Source of the DNA: Delftia sp. PS-11
Lineage (GTDB): Bacteria > Pseudomonadota > Gammaproteobacteria > Burkholderiales > Burkholderiaceae_C
Assembly: GCF_029870285.1 (NCBI RefSeq)
Contig: NZ_JACSYA010000022.1
Location: 1 to 64,000, forward strand
Reading direction: 5' to 3'
Length of the DNA: 64,000 bases
Shown: positions 18,695-25,865 of the stretch, in pieces
Layout of the letters: each line of letters begins with the position of its first letter
Position numbering within the stretch: position 1 is the stretch's first letter
The notes under the pieces: model-generated
Told to the model about the DNA's origin: nothing
The model's input: only the letters and a program-made list of their open reading frames with translations
Database searches by the model: none
Translations under genes and position numbers: made by a program

Positions 18695-19358
18695 CGCCGG
18701 CTTCCTCGTCCTGGCCATCCTCGGCTTCGGCCTTGCCGGCGCCGCTGAGCTGGGCCCGCACGAGCTGGAACAGTTCGCGGTAGGCACGGCCCTTGCGCGC
18801 GGCCAGGCCCGTGGATTCCTGCACGTTGGCCTCGTGGGTGCCGGGCATGTCCTTGCGCGCCTGGCGGATCAGGGCGCGCAGCTGCTGGATGTCGGTGCCG
18901 GGGAAATGGTCCAGCCAGATGGACAGGGCCGACTCTTCGGCGATCAGCCGGTCGCGCCACTGCTCGGCTGCGTGCAGGGCCATTTTTTCGGCGGCCGAGC
19001 CGTTGTGCTGCTCGTCCAGGGCGGCGCGCACGGCCGCAATCTGTGCCTCGTCGAGCTTGCGCATGAGCTTGCCGACGTACTGCATCTGCCGGCGCTTGCC
19101 TTCGAAGTTGGTGATGCGCTTGGCCTCGGCCAGTGCGTCGGCCAGCTGGTCGGGCAGCTGCAGGCGCTTGAACAGATCGGCGCGCAGCGTCAGCAGCTCC
19201 TTGCCCAGATCCTGCAGCGCGTCCATTTCGCGCTTGAGATCGGTCTTGCTGGAGTCGGGGGTGCCTTTGAGTTCGGCCTTCAGTTGCAGGTCCAGTTCGC
19301 TGCCTTCAGCGACGAAATGGCCTTTGACGTAATAGCCTTTTTTGGGTTTGCGTGACAT
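18687..19358 (-). CDS. yjgA: Ribosome-associated protein YjgA (DarP)
   Basis: This 223-residue protein of the DUF615/YjgA family associates with 50S ribosomal subunits late in assembly (known for E. coli DarP). The N-terminus MSRKPKKGYYVKGHFVAEGSE is basic, as expected for RNA binding. The body is helical and highly charged, with AEAKRITNFEGKRRQMQYVGKLMRK as the most conserved stretch, and it ends in an acidic EAEDGQDEEAGDE tail. It is divergent from pmbA across about 66 bp, the usual arrangement of these two genes in proteobacteria, and overlaps mog downstream by 8 bp. Confidence 0.93.
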   Translation of the reverse strand: MSRKPKKGYYVKGHFVAEGSELDLQLKAELKGTPDSSKTDLKREMDALQDLGKELLTLRADLFKRLQLPDQLADALAEAKRITNFEGKRRQMQYVGKLMRKLDEAQIAAVRAALDEQHNGSAAEKMALHAAEQWRDRLIAEESALSIWLDHFPGTDIQQLRALIRQARKDMPGTHEANVQESTGLAARKGRAYRELFQLVRAQLSGAGKAEAEDGQDEEAGDE

Positions 19359-19424
19359 GGGGTAAGGGACAAATGCAGTGGCGGCACGGGGAGCGCCGCA
19401 GTGGCGGCTATCATATCCGCCGCT

Positions 19425-20834
19425 ATGAAAAAACCCCGTCCCAGCCCGGCAAGCACCGCCAAACCGCAGGCCGATTCCGGCTTCAGCTACAGCCAACCGT
19501 TTTTTGAAGACCTGGTGGACCGTGCCCTGGCCCATGCCAAGAAGCTGGGCGCCACCGATGCAGGCGCCGAAGCTTCCGAAGGCTGCGGCCTGAGCGTGAG
19601 CGTGCGCAAGGGCTCTCTGGAGACCGTGGAGCGCAACCGGGACAAGTCGCTGGGCGTGACCGTCTATCTGGGCAACCGGCGCGGCAACGCCAGCACCTCC
19701 GATTTCTCGCAAGCGGCCATCCAGCAGACCGTGCAGGCCGCCTACGACATCGCGCGCTTCACGGCAGAAGACCCCATGGCCGGCCTGCCCGATGCGGCCG
19801 ACATCGCCGAGCCCGGCAGCCACCGCGACCTGCAGCTGTTCCATCCCTGGGCCATCACCAGCGAGGAAGCCGCCCAGCTGGCGCTGCAATGCGAGCAGGC
19901 TGCGCTGCGCACGCACAAGCGCATCACCAACAGCGAGGGCGCGAGCGTATCGGCCCAGCAAAGCCACTTCTTCAGCGCGCACACCAATGGCTTCCGTGGC
20001 GGCTATGCCAGCTCGCGCCACAGCCTGTCGGTGGCGCCCATTGCCTCGCTGCCGGGCAGCAACGGCGAGATGCAGCGCGACGCCTGGTATAGCTCCATGC
20101 GCAACGCGGCCGATCTGGCCTCGCCCGAGGCGGTGGGCCGCTACGCCGCCCAGCGCGCGCTGAGCCGCCTGGGCAGCCGCAAGATCCCCACCACCGAATG
20201 CCCGGTGCTGTTCGAGTCCACGCTGGCCGCCGGCCTGCTGGGCAGCTTCGTGCAGGCCGTCAGCGGCGGCGCGCTGTACCGCCGCAGCAGCTTCCTGCTC
20301 GATTCGCTGGGCAAGCAGGTCTTTCCCAGGCATATCGACATCGCGGAAGATCCCTTCATCCTCGGCGGCAAGGGCAGCTCGCCCTTCGACGAGGAAGGTG
20401 TGCGCGTGCAGCCGCGCAAGGTGGTGGATGCGGGCCGCGTCGGCGGCTATTTCCTGTCGAGCTACTCGGCGCGCAAGCTGGGCATGAAGACCACGGGCAA
20501 CTCCGGCGGCTCGCACAACCTGGTGCTGAGTTCGCGCCGCACCCAGGCCAGCGACGACCTGCCCGCCATGCTGCGCAAGCTGGGCACGGGCCTGTTCGTG
20601 ATCGAACTCATGGGCCAAGGCGTGAACTACGTGACCGGCGACTACTCGCGCGGCGCCAGCGGCTTCTGGGTGGAAAACGGCGAAATCGCCTTCCCCGTGC
20701 ACGAGATCACCATCGCGGGCAACCTCAAGGACATGTTCAAGGGCATCGAAGCCGTGGGCGCCGACGCCTACAACTACGGCGCCAAGACCGTAGGCTCGGT
20801 GCTGATCAACCGCATGAAGGTGGCTGGCAGCTGA
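19425..20834 (+). CDS. pmbA: Metalloprotease PmbA (TldE)
   Basis: PmbA is the partner subunit of TldD; the heterodimer degrades unfolded peptides, processes microcin B17 and degrades the CcdA antitoxin in E. coli. The 469-residue protein has the U62 family layout: an N-terminal domain with SVRKGSLETVERNRDKSLGVTVYLG, and a C-terminal domain with GNSGGSHNL and GVNYVTGDYSRGASGFWVENGEI. As is normal for the E subunit, it lacks the HExxxH zinc site of TldD. The start is uncertain: ATG at 19425 gives MKKPRPS, while one at 19401 would add eight residues. TldD is not in the window. A terminator follows at 20859. Confidence 0.95.
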   Translation: MKKPRPSPASTAKPQADSGFSYSQPFFEDLVDRALAHAKKLGATDAGAEASEGCGLSVSVRKGSLETVERNRDKSLGVTVYLGNRRGNASTSDFSQAAIQQTVQAAYDIARFTAEDPMAGLPDAADIAEPGSHRDLQLFHPWAITSEEAAQLALQCEQAALRTHKRITNSEGASVSAQQSHFFSAHTNGFRGGYASSRHSLSVAPIASLPGSNGEMQRDAWYSSMRNAADLASPEAVGRYAAQRALSRLGSRKIPTTECPVLFESTLAAGLLGSFVQAVSGGALYRRSSFLLDSLGKQVFPRHIDIAEDPFILGGKGSSPFDEEGVRVQPRKVVDAGRVGGYFLSSYSARKLGMKTTGNSGGSHNLVLSSRRTQASDDLPAMLRKLGTGLFVIELMGQGVNYVTGDYSRGASGFWVENGEIAFPVHEITIAGNLKDMFKGIEAVGADAYNYGAKTVGSVLINRMKVAGS

Positions 20835-20858
20835 GCGCTGGGCCGCTGACTTCTGCGC

Positions 20859-20880
20859 AAAGCGGCCCGAGGGCCGCTTT
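20859..20880. terminator. Terminator between pmbA and convergent FAH gene
   Basis: AAAGCGGCCC (20859-20868) and GGGCCGCTTT (20871-20880) form a near-continuous inverted repeat, followed on the plus strand by GCTTTTG. It lies 24 bp after the pmbA stop and 16 bp before the end of the convergent gene, so it may serve both directions. Confidence 0.8.
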
Positions 20881-20896
20881 GCTTTTGCAGCGACCG

Positions 20897-21736
20897 CTAC
20901 ACCACGCGCTGCTTCTGCACTCCCAGCCCCTCGATCCCCAGCTCCATGACATCGCCCGCCTTGAGAAAGCGCGGCGGGCGCATGCCCATGCCCACGCCGG
21001 GGGGCGTGCCGGTGATGATGAGGTCGCCGGGCTCCAGCGTCATTACGCGGCTGCAGTAGCTGACGAGTTCGGCGCAGCCGAAAATCATGGTGCGCGTGCT
21101 GCCGCTTTGGCGGCGCTCGCCGTTGACATCCAGCCACAGTTGCAGCGCCTGCGGGTCGGGCACTTCGTCGCGGGTGACCAGCCAGGGGCCGATGGGGCCG
21201 AAGCGGTCGAAGCCCTTGCCCTTGCTCCACTGGCCGCCGCTGCGCTCGATCTGGTATTCGCGCTCGGAGACATCGTTGGCGACACAGTAGCCCGCCACAT
21301 ATTCCAGCGCGCTGGCCTCGGGCACATTGCGCGCGCGTTCGCCGATGACGATGCCCAGCTCCACCTCCCAGTCCATGCGCGTGCTGCCTTCGGGCAGGGG
21401 GATGTCGTCATCCGGGCCGCAGGCGCAGCTGGGCCATTTGGCGAAGAGGATGGGCTCTTTCGGTATGGGCATGCCGGCTTCCTCGGCATGGTCGCGGTAG
21501 TTCAGGCCGATGGCGACGCATTTGGACATGCCGCTCCAGGGCATGCCGATGCGCACCGGTGCCTGGACCAGCGGCAGCTTGCCGGGGTCGATGGCCGCCA
21601 GCGCCTGCAGCGCTTCGCGGCCCAGCCGGCGGGGCGTGTAGTCGTCCACCAGCGCGGACAGGTCGCGGATGCCGCCGCTGGCATCGAGCAGGCCGGGCTT
21701 TTCCTGGCCCTCGGGGCCGAATCGCAGCAGTTTCAT
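20897..21736 (-). CDS. Fumarylacetoacetate hydrolase (FAH) family protein
   Basis: This 279-residue protein has the FAH C-terminal catalytic fold used by acylpyruvate hydrolases, oxaloacetate decarboxylases and diketo-acid hydrolases. After a short N-terminal domain (MKLLRFG...), the core contains CVAIGLNYRDHAEEAG, WEVELGIVIGERARNV (the metal-binding E-x-E) and GTPPGVGMGMRPPRFLKAGD near the C-terminus. The overall look is close to ureidoglycolate lyase and 2,4-diketo-3-deoxy-fuconate-type hydrolases. It is the last gene of the CitE/CoA-transferase/Bug/FAH operon, 12 bp after the Bug gene. It probably cleaves or decarboxylates a keto acid made by that pathway; the substrate is unknown. Confidence 0.87.
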   Translation of the reverse strand: MKLLRFGPEGQEKPGLLDASGGIRDLSALVDDYTPRRLGREALQALAAIDPGKLPLVQAPVRIGMPWSGMSKCVAIGLNYRDHAEEAGMPIPKEPILFAKWPSCACGPDDDIPLPEGSTRMDWEVELGIVIGERARNVPEASALEYVAGYCVANDVSEREYQIERSGGQWSKGKGFDRFGPIGPWLVTRDEVPDPQALQLWLDVNGERRQSGSTRTMIFGCAELVSYCSRVMTLEPGDLIITGTPPGVGMGMRPPRFLKAGDVMELGIEGLGVQKQRVV

Positions 21737-21748
21737 GGAGTCTCCTTG

Positions 21749-22747
21749 TCAATCAACCTGGATGCCTGCCTGCTGGATGAGGCGGCTCCAGCGTGTCAGG
21801 TCGGCCTCGGTCTGCGCGCGCAGCTCCTGGACCGTGGGCGCATGGACGCTGGCGCCCATTGTGCGGAATTTTTCCTGCAGCGCGGGCGATGCCTGCGCCT
21901 GGAGTACGGCCTGGCGCATGCGCTGTACCTGCTGCGGTGGCGTACTTTGGGGCGCATACAGCGCGATCCACAGGTCGCCGACCAGTCCGGGTACGGTTTC
22001 CCGGGCCGTGGGCAGGTCGGGCAGGAAGGCGCTGCGCTGCTCTGAGAACACGGCCAGGGCCTTGACGTCGCGGCTGTTCAGGTAGGGCATGGCCGAGGGC
22101 AGGGTGCTGATCAGCATCTGGATGCGCCCGGCCATCAGTTCGGTCATGGCAGGGGCCACGCCCCGGAACGGGACATGGGCGGCATCGACCTTTTCCGCGC
22201 GCTTGAGGAACTCCATGAGGATGTGCGAGTAGGTGCCGTTGCCTGCCGAGCCGAAGAAATACCGGCCGGGCTCGCGGCGCAGCGCAGCCAGCAGCTCGGG
22301 CAGGCTGGCAGGGGCGAAGTCCTTGTGGACCAGCAGCACGTGGGGCACGCTGGCGATGCCCGCCACGGGCACGAAGTCGCGCAGCGTATCGAAGCCGGGG
22401 CTGGCGAACAGGCCGGGGTTCATGGTGATGATGCTGGCCGAGGTCAGCAGCCAGAGGTTGCTGCCGGCATCTGCGCGCGCCACGTAGGCCGCGCCCACGT
22501 TGCCGCCGCCGCCTCCCCGGTTCTCGACTACGACGGGGCGGCCAAGTTCGCTGCGCAGCAGCGGCTCCATGACGCGCGCCATGATGTCGTTGGAGCCGCC
22601 CGGCGCGGCGGGCACGACCAGGGTGACCGGCTGGGGCGTGGCCGCGCGCGCGGGCAGCGCCGCCAGTGCAGCCAGTGAGATGGCAGCCACCGCTGTGGCA
22701 GCCATCGCTGTGGCGGCCAGGGCGGACCGTTTTCTGATAAGCGCCAT
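21749..22747 (-). CDS. Bug-family (tripartite tricarboxylate) substrate-binding protein
   Basis: This 332-residue periplasmic receptor is of the TctC/Bug family, which captures carboxylates for TctAB-type permeases. The signal peptide spans about 36 residues (MALIRKRSALAATAMAATAV... to PARA), unusually Ala-rich. The mature part starts TPQPVTLVVPAAPGGSNDIMARVM, the family ligand-binding loop, and contains VVVENRGGGGGNVGAAYVARA, the second conserved loop with an extended glycine run. No tctA/tctB permease genes are near, as is common for Bug proteins. Its place between a CoA-transferase and an FAH gene suggests it binds the carboxylic acid degraded by this operon. Confidence 0.93.
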   Translation of the reverse strand: MALIRKRSALAATAMAATAVAAISLAALAALPARAATPQPVTLVVPAAPGGSNDIMARVMEPLLRSELGRPVVVENRGGGGGNVGAAYVARADAGSNLWLLTSASIITMNPGLFASPGFDTLRDFVPVAGIASVPHVLLVHKDFAPASLPELLAALRREPGRYFFGSAGNGTYSHILMEFLKRAEKVDAAHVPFRGVAPAMTELMAGRIQMLISTLPSAMPYLNSRDVKALAVFSEQRSAFLPDLPTARETVPGLVGDLWIALYAPQSTPPQQVQRMRQAVLQAQASPALQEKFRTMGASVHAPTVQELRAQTEADLTRWSRLIQQAGIQVD

Positions 22748-22824
22748 GGTGTGTCTCCGTTGTCGTGTGTGCAGGCAGGTGATCCAGGTGCGGGGCAGGG
22801 CCGGGCCGCAGCCCAGACCGGGTT

Positions 22825-23979
22825 TCAGGGGGCGGCATCGCTCCTGTGCGGCACGAGGCTTTGGTGCTCGCCCAGCGCGGGTCCCAGGCTGCGGATGGAG
22901 CCCGGCGTGCGCGAGAGGCGGGGAAAGACGTTGTGCATGGGCAGGGGGTGGCCTTCGGCATCGGGGATGTCGGTGATGCAGGCCCGGGCGCGCACATGCG
23001 CGTCGGCCAGCAGTTGCTCCACGTCCTGCACCGGTCCAGCCGTCACTTCCCATGCGCCGAAGTGCCGCAGGTTGTCCTGCAGGCTGTGCCGGGCCACAAA
23101 GCCGCCGATCAGCGCGTCCAGCGCATCGGCATGGCGCAGGCGCGCTGCGTTGGTGGCGAACCTGGGGTCGGCGCACAGGTCTGCGTGGCCGATGGCCTGC
23201 AGGATGCGCTCGGCCATGCGCTGGGTGGAGCCCGAGATCACCAGCCAGCGCCCGTCGGCGCATGGGTAGGCGTTGCGCGGTGCGGCGATGCCTGCGCGGT
23301 TGCCCATGCGCTGCGGCAGCCGCCCCGTGCGCCGGAAGATGGCCGGGTCTGGTCCCAGCACGGCCAGCAGGGGCTCCAGCAGCGACAGGTCCACGACCTG
23401 GCCCTGGCCGCCGTGAACCTCCACTTCCCGCAGCGCGAACATGGCCGCGCCCGCGCCGGCCAGGCCCGCGATCATGTCGGCCAGCCCCAGGTTGGGCAGG
23501 GCGGGAGGCTTGTCGGGAAAGCCGTTTTTCTCGGCAAAGCCCGAGAACGCTTCGACCAGCGTGCCAAAGCCTGGGCGGCTGGCATACGGCCCCGTCTGGC
23601 CCCAGCCCGAGATGCGCACGATGACCAGCCGGGGGTTGCGCTGCAGCAGCACATCGGGGCCCAGGCCGAATTGCTCCATGGCGCCGTGGCGAAAGCTCTC
23701 GACGAGGATCTGTGCGGTTTCTGCCAGCTGCAGCAGGCTTTGCACATCGGCGCTGTTGCGCAGGTCCAGGCAGATGCTTTTCTTGTTGCGCGCATAGATC
23801 TGCCACCACAGCGGCTGGCCGTCGTCCTTCCAGTCGCGCAGGGTGTCGCCGCCGGGGGCCTCGACCTTGATGACTTCGGCGCCGAAGTCGGCCAGTTGCA
23901 GCGTGAGCATGTTGCCTGCGGCCAGGCGCGAGAGGTCGAGCACGCGGATGCCGCGCAGGGGCAGGGCGGTGGCGGTCAT
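22825..23979 (-). CDS. Class III (CaiB/BaiF) CoA-transferase
   Basis: This 384-residue enzyme belongs to the family III CoA-transferases, which move CoA between carboxylic acids through an aspartyl-CoA intermediate. It begins LPLRGIRVLDLSRLAAGNMLTLQLADFGAEVIKVE, the family signature. D168 in PNLGLADMIAG is the expected catalytic aspartate. VISGSTQRMAERILQAIG and the C-terminal small domain complete the interlocked-dimer fold. It overlaps the CitE-like lyase gene by 4 bases (23976-23979), so activation to a CoA thioester and C-C cleavage are likely consecutive steps. A citramalate- or malate-type acid is a reasonable substrate guess. Confidence 0.9.
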   Translation of the reverse strand: MTATALPLRGIRVLDLSRLAAGNMLTLQLADFGAEVIKVEAPGGDTLRDWKDDGQPLWWQIYARNKKSICLDLRNSADVQSLLQLAETAQILVESFRHGAMEQFGLGPDVLLQRNPRLVIVRISGWGQTGPYASRPGFGTLVEAFSGFAEKNGFPDKPPALPNLGLADMIAGLAGAGAAMFALREVEVHGGQGQVVDLSLLEPLLAVLGPDPAIFRRTGRLPQRMGNRAGIAAPRNAYPCADGRWLVISGSTQRMAERILQAIGHADLCADPRFATNAARLRHADALDALIGGFVARHSLQDNLRHFGAWEVTAGPVQDVEQLLADAHVRARACITDIPDAEGHPLPMHNVFPRLSRTPGSIRSLGPALGEHQSLVPHRSDAAP

Positions 23980-24821
23980 GCGTGTTCTCCGGCATCTTGC
24001 AGCAGGCGGCGCGCGCGTTCTGCGATGGGGGCATCGACCATGCGGCCATCGACGGCCACGGCCCCCTGTCCCCGGGCGAGGGCGAGCCCGTAGGCCTGCA
24101 CGATGCTGCGCGCCTGGTGCAGCTCTTGTGCGCTGGCGCCAAAGGCGGCATGCAGCGCGGGCAGCTGTGCCGGGTGGATGCATGCGGCACCGCGCATGCC
24201 CAGCGCGCGTGAGCGCCGGGCCAGTGCCGCGAAGTCCGCGAGGTCGGTGTAGTTGCCGATCGGGCCCGCCAGTCCCATGGGGTGCAGTCCTGCCGCCACA
24301 GCCGCAATGGCTACGGCCTGCGCGGGCAGTGCCAGCGTGTCCGGCATGGGCTCCATGCCCATCGCGGTGGCGAAGTCCTCGCCGCCGAAGGCCAGCGAGG
24401 CCAGCTGGGGCGAGGCCTGCGCGATTTCTGCGAGCCGCAGCAGCGCCCTGGGAGTCTCCACGATGGCGTGCAGCGGCATGTGGCCTGCGCCCAGGGCATC
24501 GGCCAGTGCTGCAATGCCCTGTATGTCGGCGGCCGATTCGGCCTTGGGGATGATCAGGCCGTCGCAGCCCGCGCGCAGCGCGGCCCCGGTGTCTGCCTGT
24601 CGCAGTGCCGGGTCGGCATTGATGCGCACGAGCACGGGGACCTGCCCACGCAGGCGGGCGATGGCCGCAGGCAGCATGGCGCGGGCCTGGGCCTTTTGTG
24701 CGGGAGCGATGGCATCTTCGAGGTCGAGCACGATGGCGTCGGCGCCGCGCTGGCCGGCGCGCTCCAGCAGCCGCGTGGCGGTGGCAGGGATGTAGAGCAG
24801 GGATCGGGGATGCAAGTTCAT
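23976..24821 (-). CDS. HpcH/HpaI-fold CoA-ester lyase (CitE-like)
   Basis: This 281-residue protein is a CitE-type Mg2+-dependent lyase (TIM barrel). It opens with RSLLYIPATATRLLERA, the CoA-binding segment, followed by GADAIVLDLEDAIAP with the acidic motif around residues 33-36. VLVRIN supplies the conserved arginine, VETPRALL and LAFGGEDFATAMG the metal ligands, and AACIHPAQ a late barrel motif. Free-standing members cleave citramalyl-CoA, malyl-CoA or similar 3-hydroxyacyl-CoA esters. It is the first gene of its operon, with a divergent LysR gene 126 bp away, and overlaps the CoA-transferase gene by ATGA. Confidence 0.9.
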   Translation of the reverse strand: MNLHPRSLLYIPATATRLLERAGQRGADAIVLDLEDAIAPAQKAQARAMLPAAIARLRGQVPVLVRINADPALRQADTGAALRAGCDGLIIPKAESAADIQGIAALADALGAGHMPLHAIVETPRALLRLAEIAQASPQLASLAFGGEDFATAMGMEPMPDTLALPAQAVAIAAVAAGLHPMGLAGPIGNYTDLADFAALARRSRALGMRGAACIHPAQLPALHAAFGASAQELHQARSIVQAYGLALARGQGAVAVDGRMVDAPIAERARRLLQDAGEHA

Positions 24822-24947
24822 GGGGCGGGCGCTGTGGCGCTGGCAGGGGCGGTCCGCACAATGTAGGCAGCCGCCCGCCCGCCGTGGCTGAGGAATTCAG
24901 AACCGGCCTTCTCGCAAACCGAACAGGCTCCAGCAGGGAGATACGCC

Positions 24948-25865
24948 ATGGAATTGCGCCAGCTCCGTTACCTCGTCGCCGTGATCGATGCCCAGAGCAT
25001 CACGCGCGCCTGCGATGCGCTGCATGTGGTGCCCTCCGCCGTGAGCCACCAGCTCAGGCTGCTGGAGCAGGAGCTGGGCAGCACGCTGCTGGTGCGCGGG
25101 CCGCTGGGCATGCAGCCCACGGCCACGGGCCGGCTGCTGTACGGCCAGGCCCAGGCCATCCTGCGCCAGGTGGCCGATGCCCGCGCCCAGGTGCAGGCGG
25201 GCGGGGCGCAGGTGGCGGGCGCCGTGTCCGTGGCGATTGCGGGCAGTATTGCCCGGGCGCTGTCCGTGCAGCTGCTGGCGGCCTGCCGCGAGCGCTGGCC
25301 GGCCATCGCGCTGTCCATCCACGAAGGGCTGAGCGGCCATCTGGTGGAAGGGGTGCACAGCGGCCGCTTCGATATGGGCGTGCTTTACGCCTCGCAGGCT
25401 ACCGAGAAGCTGCAGACCCGGCAGGTCGTGCGCGAGCCGTTCTTTTTCGGCTGCATGCGGGCGCTGGCGCCAGAGGGCGGCCATGCGCCAATGCCCTTGC
25501 AGGAGCTGGCGCGCCAGCCGCTGCTGCTGCCCAGCCAGCCCAATGCCACGCGCGGCGCCCTGGACCGGGCCTTTGCGCCGCTGGACATCCGCTACCAGGT
25601 GGCGGGCGAGGTCAATTCCACGGCCACCCAGGTCGGCGCGGTGCTGGCGGGCCTGGGCGCCAGCGTGTTTCCCTGGGTCAGCCTGGAGCTGCTGCGGCCG
25701 CGCCGCGCCCTGGTGGTCCGGCCCCTGGATGCGCAGCGCATGTACCGCGATGTGGTCATGGCCACCCGGCCCCAGGGCCTGCGCAGCCGTGCCGCCGAGG
25801 CGGTGCAGGAGACCGCCGGGCAGTTGCTGGCCGCGCTTTACCGGCCGCTGCTGGCCGCAGCCTGA
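24948..25865 (+). CDS. LysR-family transcriptional regulator of the CitE operon
   Basis: This is a 305-residue LysR regulator. The winged helix-turn-helix occupies the first ~60 residues (MELRQLRYLVAVIDAQSITRA...VVPSAVSHQLRLLEQELGSTLLVRG), resembling the Nac/CynR type. The C-terminal periplasmic-binding-like domain has VAGAVSVAIAGSIARALSVQLL as its first strand. GGGAGATACGCC precedes the ATG. It is divergent from the CitE/CoA-transferase/Bug/FAH operon across 126 bp, the standard LysR layout, so it very likely regulates that operon in response to its substrate. Its last 28 bp overlap the convergent mechanosensitive-channel gene. Confidence 0.93.
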   Translation: MELRQLRYLVAVIDAQSITRACDALHVVPSAVSHQLRLLEQELGSTLLVRGPLGMQPTATGRLLYGQAQAILRQVADARAQVQAGGAQVAGAVSVAIAGSIARALSVQLLAACRERWPAIALSIHEGLSGHLVEGVHSGRFDMGVLYASQATEKLQTRQVVREPFFFGCMRALAPEGGHAPMPLQELARQPLLLPSQPNATRGALDRAFAPLDIRYQVAGEVNSTATQVGAVLAGLGASVFPWVSLELLRPRRALVVRPLDAQRMYRDVVMATRPQGLRSRAAEAVQETAGQLLAALYRPLLAAA

